The translations under genes were made by a program, and so were the position numbers. From NCBI GenBank assembly GCA_933228895.1, contig OW121856.1:103763027-103827026 (forward strand): 64,000 bases of DNA, written 5' to 3'. Below the pieces are notes generated by a model. The model made no database searches and was not told the DNA's origin. It was given only the letters and a program-made list of their open reading frames with translations. Of the stretch, positions 45,236 through 58,144 are shown in pieces. The stretch comes from Platycnemis pennipes (Eukaryota > Arthropoda > Insecta > Odonata > Platycnemididae). Numbering within the stretch: the first letter of the stretch is position 1; every line of letters begins with the position of its first letter.

Positions 45236-47639
45236 GAGTAATAAAATATAGGGTATGTCCCTCATTATGTATGATCGAAACTTTACCGTGCAGTATAAGA
45301 TTCTTCATATGCGTGGCAAATTCTTTGAGTTTTGGCGATAGCACCCAAAGAGTTTATCTGTCGCTGTTAAAGTTTTTTAATGGTATCGAGAAATCCTTTT
45401 ATTCCAAATATGACGAAATGCGGGTAAAAATTTATACGGGTATGAAAAGATGGGTTTGCAGTTTTACTCGTGGTTCTTTTCGTTTATATTTATTATTAAC
45501 GAAAACATTGAAAGACTTAAAAAGTAACGCAAGCATTTTCGACTAAACAGACCAAATGAATCTTCATTTGGTGTTATTGGTATTAACCATTTTTCATTAA
45601 AATGGTAATTCTTTATCTAAGGTTTTTAAAGTGGTGATATTATTCTTAAATCTGTGCCAAATTATCGTGAATTGGAACTTATTTAACCTGCATCACCAGC
45701 TCCGTAATTGAATACTTCACAAGTTTAATTTTTCTTATTTTACAGACTTTATGATGATATTTAATTTATGATGATATTTAATGATATTTAAAACAGATTT
45801 AAGGGAAATATTATGAATTTCAGCTAACATTAAATACCCAAAAGAGAACCTGTGGCAATTTATACACAATTTAATGTTCGAAAAATCAGCACCTCCACGG
45901 GTACTATTATAATCTCACCAATCAGAAAAAACTGAATCCTTAGGAGACTTACACAAGTGAGCTCTCAACAACTTCACTATTTATTTATTATCCACAGTGA
46001 AATAAAGATATGATGAAGAAAATAATCAGCAAAAGATCATCTTCTTCCATACATAAATAAAATGCTAAAAACTTTAGACTATTCGTAACTATTCGTCAGT
46101 TAATTACTAAAATATTAACACGACTGGTGTTAAAATCAATTAAAACCCTACGCGCATCACTTGCAAGACGGAAAGAGGCCGCATCTAGAATAATAATTTA
46201 CTTTTTGAACGCTAAATTAATTTAGGTTTTATTCAATTTAACGACAAGTAGCGATGACTTCAAGGAGAGTCTCTATAACCTCTCTTCTTACCAGAAAAAA
46301 ATCAAATATTGTCAATCACTCATTAAAATAGTTTGAAAACATTTCTGTCTAAATTAACACTTTTTAATTAAAAAAGGTGCTTATCTCCATTAAACTGGAA
46401 ATTTAAATGAGGAATTTTATTTTTCCCAAGTAAGTATATTGTCCTCAATAAATTACCTCAATTTTATTAAATACTATTTACCAGCCTTTTTCAGCATATG
46501 CACGTATATGAGAGCTAGCATAAGTAATTGGCGTTTGGTAACATGATTTTTGGCAAAATAATACACTCTAGCCATTGTTATGTCCGATAATAAGTTATTT
46601 AAAAAAACTGCAGTATCGCGGAATTTTCAATCAACTTATAATTTTGGTTAAATAGTTAACAAAACGTTGGAAATTAACTCTGCTATTGTCCCTCAATGTT
46701 TATCTCATAGTAATTAATCGTGTAATTAGGGTTCAGTACATTTTGTGTTTAAAGCAAAACAACGAGAAAAACTTCCGTATTCAATTAAATAGAGTTCTGC
46801 ATTAGATATCCATTATAGTGTAATTTTATATTTATACATGTAATGAAGTACTCCAATTTATATATTTAATAAAATTTAGTGTCCCTAGTATCCTTTGAAA
46901 AATTCAAAAATGTACTTTTTAAAGCCTATTTGTCCAGCCTGAAATTAAATAATATTACAGTATGCCTATATATTTTTTCCGAACATTATGGATGAAAATA
47001 TATGATTCATTTTTTTCACACAAGTTGTTTGAATCAGGAGTTTAGAAAATTTTTTTAATGTGTATTGCTTACATTTCCAATATAAAATTTGACTGAATGA
47101 CAACAAAGCTGTATATTCAGAGACTGTGGATATCAAATGAATACGGCGTCCTTCCTGGCGGAGTTTTGACCTCAAATATTTCCTCTCTCCTTTCAAAAAC
47201 TAGCTTGATATGATGATCACAAGACATGAGTATCTGGGAAATATCTCTTGAGTAAATTTGGAACGTAGGTTTTCGCAGCGGAATCCATCGTCGTCAGAGG
47301 CTTTCGGGTGCAGCTGCGTATAACGCGTTGTCAGTGGGCAAGCTTTCGCGGCCATTGCAGGACGCATCATCAGGCAATAATAAAAAGTATATTGGGAAGT
47401 TGATGTTTTTTATATCTCTCCATCCCTCCCCCCTTTACTGTGAAGTGGAGGGGGTGAATGACGTAAGAAGTTGTTGGCCGCCACTTAGCCCTGTCCTTGG
47501 GGGGTCGGTGAACTTTCCTTCCCCCTCACAGTGCCAACGGGTGTGTCATTGTTTTACGTACGTTACATTTTTATCACCTAATAATTAAAAATGTTCCTTC
47601 AGTACTAGATTCTAAAATGCAAAAATCACGTATGTTTAT
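45236..47639. other. AT-rich non-coding DNA, nothing recognised
   Basis: The longest frame (45217-45546) has no domain. A short direct repeat of TGATGATATTTAA lies at 45757-45790. Confidence 0.5.
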
Positions 47640-47745
47640 CACAACATATAGCCTAACGTACTAAAACAAACACACCAACCATGCCCGAAGTGAGACTCAA
47701 ACCTTGTTGGGTTGTCTGACTGACACGCTACCAACCTGCCTATAG
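47640..47745 (-). mobile_element. tRNA-derived SINE head, minus strand
   Basis: From about 47745 on the minus strand: GGCAGGTTGGTAGCGTGTC (A box) and AAGGTTTGAGTCTCACTTC (B box), with about 33 nt between them, as in tRNA genes. The acceptor stem cannot be closed, so a SINE head is more likely than a tRNA gene. Confidence 0.55.
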
Positions 47746-48135
47746 GAGGATTTCCCTTTGCATTATTTCAGCAGATAAGTAAAACCCAGCTAACAAGGCT
47801 ATATTCGTATTGCTGTTTTACTTATAATTAATCTCGGAAAGTAGATTAATAAATTTATCAGGTTTAGCTCGTTGGAGTAAAATATATTAAATTCCTTCAT
47901 TCTATAAGATAGTACATATAAGCAAGCGGGCATTACCTCATACATTTGAGAACCTTGCATAACCGTAAACGATGATTATTTCCTGTGATTTATCGGTTTC
48001 TTGTCAATATTCCTGCATTTTAAAGGCAGTATAATCATCCCGTTCACCTAAAACCCGGTGCCTTAATAACATATTTTCAGCAAAAAAAAAAGTTGCCATG
48101 CCATGCATTTCGTGCATACTAGCAACTACACCTAT
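47746..48135. other. Non-coding DNA, nothing recognised
   Basis: AT-rich, no feature supported. Confidence 0.5.
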
Positions 48136-49318
48136 ATCTACATCTACATAATACTCTGCAAGCCACCATAAAGGTATGTGGCATGGGGTGAACATTCACC
48201 AAACATGCACTACATATCATGCATTAAAAGGATTAGTACCTACTTGTATAGGTACCTACTGTTCAAAACTACGCTATTTAAAAAAAAGATTAAGTTAGCA
48301 AAGCATACATGCCGTTAGTTAGGTTAGTTTTAAGTCCTTATACCAACATGCAGCTACCAATGTTATTGCTACCATTACTACACTCGTACTGGATATATTT
48401 ACCGTTATTCATATCCCTAATAGAACGATGAAAAAAGGTCATTTTGAATCTGATAGTTCGGCAATCAATTTTTCTAGTTTTGTGATCATGGTCCAGTCTA
48501 CCATAGCAAGTTGGGGTTCGCACAATATTTTTAACATCATCACTGAAAAAATGGTCATGGAATTTGTTTAAGAGATTAAGTATGAATTTCAACCTGCGAT
48601 CTGACAATGATTCCCAATTTAATTCATTTAATACACTGGTTATGCTAATATAGTTATCGTGCCGTCTCTTTACAAATCTTGCTGATCTTCGCTGCACACG
48701 TTCAAGTTCATTATTTAGACCGATTTCGTTGGGATCCCATACACTGGCAGCATACCTATTCCAAATGAGGTCTAACAAGGGAAAAGTAGCTGATTTCTCG
48801 TACATGATCGTCACACTTACCCAGTACTCTTTTGATGAATCCCAGTTTACGATTCGCTTGACCCATTATTCCACGTATGTGTTGACCCCAGGAAAGATCA
48901 AGTGTCAGTCCTATTCCAAGATTTTTAATGGATTCCACGTTTGTTAATTAATTACTACTTACTTTGTAAGTGCTAGGAGTAGAGCTATTCTTTTTCCAAA
49001 AATTCTTTACTAGGTATTTAAAAAAATTTGATTCTAACTGCCATGTATCTCACCAATTTATAATTGCTTGTAGGTTATCATTTAAATATTCTTTATCATT
49101 TGGGCTTAGAATTTCCCTGTACACAACTGCGTCATCGGCAAATAGACGAAGCTGACTTTTTACCACCTTATTGATATCATTTAGGTACAAAAGGAACAGG
49201 AGTGGACCTATAGCACTACCTTGCGGGACACCCGAAGTGACTTTAATTGCAGGTGAAGTAACGCCGTCCAAAGCAACCCTTTGCACCCGATCATGCAGAA
49301 TGATGCGTTCTATTAAAT
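48136..49318 (-). mobile_element. LINE family B, best-preserved copy (about 1.2 kb, 5'-truncated)
   Basis: Read from 49318 downward: HDRVQRVALDG, TSGVPQGSAIGPLLFLLYLN (about 49235-49180) and an intact catalytic FADD box (about 49135). After a frameshift come LGIGLTLDLSWGQHIRGIMG, then VWDPNEIG, ERVQRRSARFVKRRHDN and LNWESLSDRRLK. The frame then stays open through the end of the ORF (48814-48338). The 3' UTR and TGTAGATGTAGATATAGG tail end at 48136. The GVPQG and FADD residues are intact, but the frame is broken at least once. Confidence 0.93.
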
Positions 49319-51530
49319 GCGATGAACCTCCTGTGGATCGAATTCGGCTTCCATACCAATGCTTAAATAGCGGCGTTGATCTTTTTTTTTCACTGTGGAG
49401 CTCCGCTTGAATCTCCTTCGGCTCAATATCCCCTAGTCACAATAAGTGAGGAACCAATGAATAATTTCACGGAGGATGAGCTCCAATTAGGCCCCAATCT
49501 CCTCTCGGAAGTACATTCTGAGGCCTTCGATGGAGCTCATTACGACCAGCAACGTGTGCTCTACTGCGGCGGGCCACTTAATGGCTTGAGCCTGCACCGA
49601 TATGCGCTGTTGAGGGTATATAATGGCGACTTCCGTGGTGCATGTCGCTAACCAACCGTTCCAAGAGTGCAATGAAAAATAATTACAGGTAGTAATAACA
49701 AAACATTTCATTTTTATCCCGGGAAAAATGCATCGTACACCTCCCTCCCCTCAATTTTGTTTCCTTTCTCCGAGGCCCGAAGTGGAGATTGCGATTAAAC
49801 TAGTGTTGGATCCTCAGCCCAAGAGTCAGTGAGCAGCTCGTTCTCCGAGGGGCCGGACAGAAAAACATCTGGGTAATTAATGATTTCCCTAGAATTCAAT
49901 TAGCTGGCCCTCCTTCCATCCTCTCTCCCCAGTAACTCCACCCCTACCTGACGAAAAAGGACTGGATTTTTTTTAAAGGGGATACGACTGAAAGAGCGTT
50001 TATCCTAGGCGAGACTATTAAAAGAGTCAATGAGGCGTTGGAGAATCCAGATCCATTAAGTCTACAAAAGAACTCTATCTTAGGTGTATACATCTCCCAT
50101 TCCTTTTCCTTTTTTTACTGGTACGCAAAATACAACCCTTTTTAATGTTGAGGAGAATAGCGAAAAAATATTTGAATAGCTCTGTGCAGCTTCTGTCACT
50201 ATGATAGAAGGAAGCACAAAGTTTACTTTAAAAGTTCCACTTAAGTAGAGCACTTTAGGTTGTAGGTAGGTTGCACTTTAGGTTGTAGGTTATAGGTATT
50301 AGGTTGTAAGACGCTAGTTTTCAAATTGCATGAACGATAGCAAAAATGTTCGGACATATTTCACTAGTATTTTTGTGAAAGCTCACATATATTTCCCTGA
50401 TTTTTTACGTATTGTTAACGTTGTTGTACGTTTTGTTAACCTATTCACTTTATCACTTTTCCCTACTTCTAATTTGTGAACGATTTTTTCGTCAACTTTT
50501 TTGAAAATTTCACACCCTCCATAAGCATATTTGTACTAATATTATGCTAAAAGTTCTTTTAAGTGTGTTCTTAGAGTAACGTAAACCTCTTTTCTCGCGA
50601 TGAAGGGTTTACAACACGACAGGTACCCCATTATCAAGTTGAAAGGCAGGCGGTATTCGCTTTACCAGGAACATGCTCCGCTACCTGAGTAGCCCATGAT
50701 TGTCCTGAATGTTATCTCATCTTGGATAACACAACGGGTGCCGTATCGCTTCATTCAACCTCTAGTTTAGAATATCGTAACCATCGACCCCTTGGCAAAG
50801 TTACTTTGATATTGATAGAAGGATGAATTGAGGCAGATGCCATGAAAATGGGCAAATATTATGGATGTGCCCCTTTAAATAATGAGTAACTATAGCCAAT
50901 CAGCAAACATCAGTCTTTCAATAGGAAGTGGCACTTGTTAGTGGCCACACATAGCCATCCCTAATAAATAATCCCTAATTAATTCAGTGGTACCTATTCT
51001 CAAATTTTTTTCCTACGTGCCAAAATTTCAATTTACTTTTAAATCTAAAAGTCTACCGTCAACCCAGGCCGAATATTATTTATTCCTAAATTTAGATGCC
51101 ATTAAATGAAAACGGATTTAAAGGGTTCTTTCTTTTCATCAAATCCTTTGTTGTGCGCCGGAATTTTGAGATAGAGAGAGAGACCAATATAATTACAAAA
51201 GGTTATTCCTTTCCCCTACACCAACTCTCGTTGGGATTATCCTCCTTTTGCGGAGTTTGAGTGCCCAGGAGACAATATCTATTTGCTTCCTAAGAGACGG
51301 AAACTTTCAGGATCGTTCGGTCCTATATATACCTACTAAAATGCTGCCAGCACACGGGAGTGCGGTGAGTTCATTTCAAGAGTTCATTCCCGAATGTCGG
51401 GTCGGTCGACAGGAATCCGTCATCGGAAGCCGTTCTTGCTTCCTTGGCGAGATCTAAGCTTTTACAAATTGAAGGACCACGAACTGGTCGCGAGAACCCT
51501 AACGGCTTTACCCGCTGAAATTACACATTA
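49319..51530. other. Non-coding DNA; one weak plus-strand open stretch
   Basis: The frame at 49376-49651 has mixed composition but no domain and no convincing splice pair. A tandem pair of GCACTTTAGGTTGTAGGT-like words lies at 50258-50310. The rest is unremarkable. Confidence 0.45.
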
Positions 51531-51544
51531 ACAGAAATTCTAGG

Positions 51545-51715
51545 GATAAAAAATCATTCGCTATGACCGGGATTCAAACTCGAATCCACTGATTCCCAGC
51601 CAAGTGCTTTAACCAATAGAAATCAGCGAAATGGCCGGAAATCAGGGGATCCGGGTTCGAATCCCGGTAATGGCGAATGATTTTTTTCTCTGTGTAATTT
51701 CTGCTCTAAGCTTTG
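51545..51715. repeat. Head-to-head pair of tRNA-derived SINE heads forming an inverted repeat
   Basis: On the plus strand, GGGTTCGAATCCCGG (51653-51667) is a consensus B box, followed by TAATGGCGAATGATTTTTT and GTGTAATTTCTGC. The left arm, on the minus strand, carries the matching B box and CATAGCGAATGATTTTTTA, then GTGTAATTTCAGC. The arms are about 75 bp and lie around a short centre containing two A-box remnants. Confidence 0.75.
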
Positions 51716-51755
51716 ATTCCACACTTCCCTCTCTCTTTCTCTCTCTCTCGGTCTC
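51715..51755. repeat. CT microsatellite
   Basis: Interrupted (CT)n, for example TTCTCTCTCTCTCGG. A GAGAGAGAGA stretch lies at 51172-51183. Confidence 0.7.
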
Positions 51756-51834
51756 ATTTCACACTCCCCCACTGCTTTGTATTATATGACTATATTATAT
51801 AGTTTGAGAATCTCAGTACAGTGAACTTATTCTG

Positions 51835-52135
51835 ACGGGGATCGGTGTGGTGGCTAGAGTACTGGCCTCCCATCCCGAGGGCCCGGGTTCGATTACCGGA
51901 TTTTTCAGTGGAAAACCGTAGTGGAGGCCATTTCAAATTCAGTACTCCGTCCGTCGGATGGGGTGTTAAGCCGTGGTCCCCTTGGTGCCTTTCGATAAGA
52001 GTAGGCTAATGCCGGCGCCGTGTTTCTCTCCACCCTTCTTCCGTTTCCTGACAACTCCTACAATTGCCCAATTATCCACCTGTCCTGTATGGCACAAATG
52101 ACCTCAGCTGTCGGTCGCCTCCCCTAAATAACGAA
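51835..52135 (+). mobile_element. tRNA-derived SINE (family 1), near full length
   Basis: It has the best head in the window: A box GTGTGGTGGCTAGAGTACTGG and B box CCCGGGTTCGATTACCGG. The body follows (AGTACTCCGTCCGTCGGAT, GTGGTCCCCTTGG, TGTTTCTCTCCACCC) with the 3' part CTCAGCTGTCGGTCGCC. The 301-bp length is the model for the other family 1 copies. Confidence 0.85.
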
Positions 52136-53886
52136 CAAACTTATTCTGACAATTCGGACGCTAAGGGCAAGCACCCCATTTTTTGATGTGTCACCGCCCC
52201 TAGCAATCTCGAAGGAGGTTGTACGTTGCAGTGAGGATTGGACCAGCACAACATCTTTTTCTCTCTTATCCCTCTGAATCAGATCCTCAATTTTACCAAT
52301 TTGGCCATCATCACATTTACATCTGAGCTTAATCCCAATCCTCTTGATTTCCTCCCATTTCTAACAGCTAGGAGCATCTTTATCTTCCCACCGTTTCCCT
52401 ACCCTCTTCTTACATACTAGTAGTAGGTACCCTTGTCATATCACCCTCCTCTCCATCTCTGCTTTTTCCTCCGTGCCTTCTCGCACCACTACCCACAACG
52501 CTCCCGTCAACCCCCTTTGCCATCATATCTACACCAATCAAGTCCCTCCTCAGAGCTCTCCATCATCTCCCAAATACATACTCTCCCTTTCACCCCCACC
52601 CCTAATTCCCGTTCTCCATCTCAACCCTCTCCTTCGATCGAAACCGAACCCCCTTCGCTCTTCGAAGTAGAAAACCCTGGAAAGGAAAAAAAAAATATAA
52701 CAACCCCTACTCGCCCAGCAGGAACCCTCGTTACCATCCCCAGGCGCGCCGTACTTGTTGAATAAGTTAATTAAAAGGCCGGCTGAGGTTAGCGGCCTGT
52801 GATCGGCAAATTCGTAGTGTACAGACTCCGAGCGTTCTCCCTCTCTCTCGCTCGTCTGATCCTCCTGCTCCGCCTCCCGCCCCGTCAAACGCAACCCCTT
52901 AATTTCGACTCCTCTAAAAACCCTTTTCGTGGGCTCAGCGGCGCCGGGGGCCAACAAAGGGTTTTCTGTGAACGAGGGAGTTTGTCGGGAGACTAGGAGA
53001 CCACAGGAACCCTCGCTGGGATACGCCAGTTGCCCTCCCAATTGCAACACGTGCGAGGGAAGCTACCCGCTCATCTCACCCTCCCATAGCATCCCCGGGC
53101 ATAAGGGATTTCTCTCCATCCTTTGCCTTCTCGCTATGCCCATCCTCTCCACGACTGTTTCCCCGAAGGGTAACAAATTTCCGACAATTACTCACTAATT
53201 ACACAGCATGTTGTCTTTATCAAGTCCGCCCGCGCGCGCCCCCTTGCAATGGTTCCCGCCCCCAAACTGGCGGTAGCACACACTCACGCACACATATGGG
53301 GGTGGGTGTTGGAGAAATTAAGAGCAGCTCTTCCCCTTCTCCGCACTTTCTCCCTCATATCTGGGCGGATCCTAATTCGCTCATGCCACGGAGAAGGACC
53401 CGTTGAGATTGCGATTTTGGCCTCGAAGCTGCTCAGCTCAGCACCTGTCCTCGGGAGGCAAATCAGAAGATGAACTCAAGTATTTCAACACCCTATTTCT
53501 CAGTCAGTGGCAAAACGAGCCTCTTATAGGAGATAATAGGTTGGAGTCAAAGTTGCAACACCTTAAATGTTTTAACACTATTCATTTTCTGTTCAAGTTT
53601 CACGTAATTATTCAACTTGAGAAAGTAATTAAGCAGTTAAATTACTTGCAATCCATTTTTCTCTAAATTACCATCTGCCAGAGATGTACTCGTAAGCAAA
53701 TCCAATTCAAATTACGTGCCGAATTGTATATTATCGTTTTAACACTTTCATTCATATCGTTTTCTTAAGCAATCGTTATAAACTGTTCATTTTTATGTAG
53801 TTGGTTATATAGGAAGTGAAAAAATGAATGAACTTAATTTTTATAAAAAAATTAATTAATTAAAATAAATGTTATAATTTTAAAAA
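52136..53886. other. Pyrimidine-rich, GC-richer block, no gene recognised
   Basis: C/T-rich on the plus strand from about 52230 to 52680 and again to 53450. The frame at 52550-53050 (minus) and several plus frames overlap each other and have no domain. AT-rich from 53560 on. Confidence 0.45.
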
Positions 53887-53991
53887 CTTAATTTTTCCAC
53901 AAATTTATTTTACTGGTAGTATACACCTGATGATGAATTAACAGTTGAAACCGGGGTAGGGCAGGAATAATTAATTTGTGGAAAATCAAGT
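53887..53991. repeat. Foldback repeat with a CTGATGA...GAAAC core
   Basis: The arms are CTTAATTTTTCCACAAATTT (53887) and its complement TTAATTTGTGGAAAATCAAG (53971-53990). The centre holds GTATACACCTGATGAT (53919-53934) and GAAAC (53947-53951). The same core stands in the foldback at 63308-63513. Confidence 0.75.
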
Positions 53992-54211
53992 TTATTCGTT
54001 TATATTACAATGTTCATTTTTATTTATTTATAAACTACAAACCTAGGCTTGCGTTCCAAGTACTTTTTCAATTAACAAAGTGCAGAGTAGAATTTCTCTC
54101 CACCATGAGCATCGAAAATAATAGTTTTTTTTCTCAGAGTACGTTAAGTTTCAACTTGAGTCTTCTTTTCCTTTTCGTTATTATCAAGAAATCCAACTTG
54201 AGCTTCACCTG

Positions 54212-54246
54212 TAGATGTATCTAATACTTCGTATTAGATACATCTA
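54212..54246. repeat. Perfect hairpin, 16-bp arms with 3-nt loop
   Basis: TAGATGTATCTAATAC (54212-54227) and its exact reverse complement (54231-54246) enclose TTC. It is not followed by a T-run, and no gene adjoins it. Confidence 0.9.
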
Positions 54247-55779
54247 AAATATCTTCATTTTACGCATTCTTTATTTTGATTGTTCGCAGGCCGTGACCAT
54301 TCACCCCCGTATAAATAGCTGAAAATATTTTGATTAATTAGTAATTTAGTATGTGCACAACCTGTTCTCGTATACTTTCCTTGCAATGCAGCCGTGTGTT
54401 GTGAGTAGGAAAACCTAATTCCTGCATCGCTCGATCCAACAGCTTATATTTTAATCTGTCACCTTTGGATGTTCTTCAGATGAAGCGCAACGACATAAAT
54501 GCATATTTGGTTTCAGAATGGACTTCATGAGAGCAGAAATTTTCAAGTGACCTTAACCTTAAGGGCAATATTCTAGTATCTCTTTCTCTTTATCGACTTT
54601 TGGCTGTTAATGAAAATGGAATGTAATTAATCGTGTTTTTAGAGTTATAGATTCGGCTTGATTTATATCCGATCCTCTGAATATGAAGGTATCTGACTGA
54701 TTCTGATATCTGAGTTCATTCAAAGACACCAACACCGCCACTCCTGGAAAAAACGCAAAATTCTAACTGAAAGCAAAAGTTAGTCCGGTCTGATAAGGCT
54801 GTGCGATTTTTGTACAAACGAAACTGAAGGAAATTTATGTTTGCCTGAATGGAATTAGAAGAGGTTCTATTTTCCGTTCAGTCATTCAGACGTTAGCACA
54901 AGCGTTGTCATACTTTGCCCCTTTACACGGCAGAATTTTCCACATACAAGCGTTTGCGCTAGAAATTGTACGAAAAAATGTGCCCTGTAATGCGGTGTTT
55001 AAAAGTCAGGGTGCACGAGGAAGAAACATAAAACAAGTATCTAGCCCTGTATAAAGTAAAGGGCTGTTTCCTGCGACGGATATGTATTGCGTAAAGGGCA
55101 GTATAGCTCTTCTTGAGCGATGTTTCTCACAGAACGAAATACTCGGTCTGGTAATCGTCCTCTGTGGAAGAAAGCCGTTCGATTGAAGCAATTATTGGCT
55201 CGGGGAATCCTATCTCTTCCTCCCAATGTTCCACCCTTCCAATTTTCTCCCAGGATTCCCCAGCACCCCACCCTCATCTGAGCTCGCCAATTTCTTTTTT
55301 GTCCCTCTTTCCTGCTCTTTCTTGGCTCTCTGCCACATGTTCTCAGTCATAGAACAAAAGAAATTGGCAAAAAATACGTGAAGGAAACCTTCGTTGCTTG
55401 TAATAAGCGAAATACTCCGTAACGGGAAAGGAGTTATGTGAGGAGTGAGCTTCGTGCAAAAGGTTCGGAAAGCCGGGTAAGCGCCCTGATATCATCTTCA
55501 TCCGGAGTCAGCAAATTGATTCGATTATACGCATCTGAAATAAATGCAACGGAAAAACATGACTTTCTTCCAATCAAAACTCGTCCAAATAAAAGTATAA
55601 CGGAAATAGAAGAGTTACTGCTATTTGCAAAAAAGTAAAAAGGAGAAAGTATGAAATTAATACATTAGAGCAATTCATTTACCCTTTATTAGAAATTATT
55701 GCCTGATTCAGCTTGCTAATCCGAAACAAAATTTTTTTAATCATAAAAAGTCAGTTAAGATGAGTTATTCCCCTCTGTT
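54247..55779. other. Non-coding DNA, nothing recognised
   Basis: Frames at 55006-55352 and 55438-55638 have no domain. Confidence 0.5.
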
Positions 55780-56195
55780 CAGACACGTAGCCAGAAATTT
55801 GCTTCGGAGGGGGCTAATTATAATATATCATAACTTGAAATAATTCAGCCTTGCCCCTTCACTTCCGAAATGTTAAGAATCTTTTTCCCTTAATTTTCTG
55901 TGCTTGGTATTTACATTCACAGTGCCCATTCATATCTCTTCTCACTAGTAAAGTTCACTGCTTACCTTGTTAGGAAGAAGTTAATTTGACCGGCCTCAGA
56001 ACTGAAGTTCAGCGCATGCATGCATATCATATTAAAAACAACAATTATTACCACCCATATGCATAAAACGTTTCAAGACACTTAACACTTGAATTATGCG
56101 CTGTGTAATCCAGATTATAATGCCCAGATAAAATCAGAACCACAAAATTATTGGGAAAAAATTTCAGGGGGCTGAAGCCGCAGAAGCTACGTGAC
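55780..56195. mobile_element. hAT short element, decayed copy with a 157-bp extra segment
   Basis: It is related to 8866-9120: CAGACACGTAGCCAGAAATT at the left end, then CAGCCTTGCCC, CTTAATTTTCTGTGCTTGG, and TTGGGAAAAAATTTCAGGGG near the right end. Compared with the first copy it carries about 157 extra bases at 55973-56129. The right terminus is eroded and no target-site duplication is visible. Confidence 0.75.
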
Positions 56196-58144
56196 CTTGG
56201 TAGTTACTATATCATTGCTAGGTAAAAGAACTCACTTGAGAAAAATTACAATTCCGCGATATAAATATGTGTTAGGAGAACTATTTAGTGACTTGACTTC
56301 GTTCAAAATTCGATTACTCTTCCCCAGACGTTAGGCATTGTAGCTACCCTAAGGCGTACTACACCAATAGTTTATTTTGTACATAAATACATTCATCATC
56401 GAGTTACCCCCAACAGCAGTAGCGGTAAAATGAACTTGATGCGCTGAAGCAATATTACATATTCAAACACTGATTCAAATTTTGTTCCAGGGCATGAACA
56501 TTTGTATATTTGTATGCTGGAATATTGTATATCGAGGACTTACTAAAGTAATGATTTTAAGAGTACTCAGCGACGACCCAAATCACATTAGCCTTACAAT
56601 ATTTTGCGTAAATGAAAGAGTGGCCCTTTTGAATGTACTGTTTTATAGCATGCGCCTCTATTGCTTTACTGAAATTAATATTAGTTCTTGAATGCATTTA
56701 TAATTAGTAATCAACAGTTCCAAGGTTAATAACATACTACGCTTGTAATAGATATGTATGGCAATGGTCAACGTACATGAGGTAGTGCCAGGGTTTATAT
56801 TAGGAGCTTGGTGTTTTTTGATTCTCACAAAGTTTCCGTTTGATTTTTTTTCAAATCTGTTACTTCCTCCATCTTCTTTGTGATCCCATAACATTATGAC
56901 CTTTGTTAATTCTATCATTCATTACATTTTTGGCCGTAGATGTGCTCATCTCACAATGAGCAATGATATGTTTTTACCGACGGTTATTCTCAGATGCAAA
57001 GCGTTGAACTAAATATTAATAACGAAGAAGTGTTAGGTATGTTGGGGCAGTATAGGAATATATTGGTATATCAGGACCGAGAAAATGGTCAAAAAAAATT
57101 TAAGTTCAAGAGTAGTGGAAGCTACTATAGCACAAAATAACATTGAATAACACAGTGAAGTGATTAACAACCTAAGGTTCCCCATTCGAACAACTGAATA
57201 AGTGAAAGAATGAATAATTCAAGTGGGGAAGATTTTGAGATCATAAACATTCGGACCTATGGCCTCATTATTACTATGCAGGAAAGAAACCTAAATATTG
57301 GTCGGAACGAAAGAATTTTGATTTTAAAACAGCTTTCTTAGTTTCTCCTCTAGTTATATTCACAAATATTTAATACCATAAAGATAAGAAAGAGGTGATT
57401 TCATGGATGCGTTGAGGCTGTTTCATTGTGCTTTAGGATTTGGCTTAATGATTCATCATTGTTTTGATTAAGTTCTGTTTAATCACCCATGGAATTTCCG
57501 CATAAGCTCAATGAAGCCACGTAGTAATTGAAAATTTAGTGTCAAAGAAAGGCATACAAATATTCAAGCATCAAAGAAAGCAAAGTTGGGAACAATAATT
57601 TTAAATGAAAATATTAGTGTAGAATCTTATTGAGTTGCGACAAGAAAAGAAGCTATGGTTTACAATTAACGTCAAATTTTTACTTTCTTCTTTAAAAAAA
57701 ACAATGATTTTCTTATTTTGCGTAATATTATTAAAATATGATATTAATCCTGATTGTTAATTGCGATTTAAATTTTGTTTACAGCCTTGTAACAGATTTA
57801 GCAGCTCAATAGAATTTGCAAACAAACTTATGGAAAGTGGTGGGAGTATAATGATATACTTTGACATTGAATCTAAATGTCGTTATAATTTTGACTTTTT
57901 TGCCATAAATTGTGCAGGTAAACCACGAGCAGTTGGCAGATAAATTACTACACGATCGTTTTAAATGTTTTGGAGAAAATTAAGTATCTCCATTAGCCAT
58001 AGGGAAGACTACTCATTTTTTTCTTGGGCTAACGAAACGGAAATAAGATTCGGATCCATCCGATTTACTCAACGGGCTGAGTAAATCAAGAGCTCAAAGT
58101 TAATAATGATAGATAGATAAAGAAGATAAGTTGAGGTTACCATA
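56196..58144. other. AT-rich non-coding DNA, nothing recognised
   Basis: Short frames without domains, and no shared repeat. Confidence 0.5.

Noticed and set aside
49376..49651. Plus-strand exon next to a LINE
   Set aside because: No domain, no convincing acceptor-donor pair, and the open length is within chance for this composition.
51640..51670. tRNA gene
   Set aside because: The B box is perfect, but no acceptor stem or anticodon arm closes and the sequence is part of an inverted SINE pair.
52550..53050. 166-codon minus-strand frame
   Set aside because: It overlaps plus-strand frames in biased DNA, and the sequence is low in complexity without a known motif.
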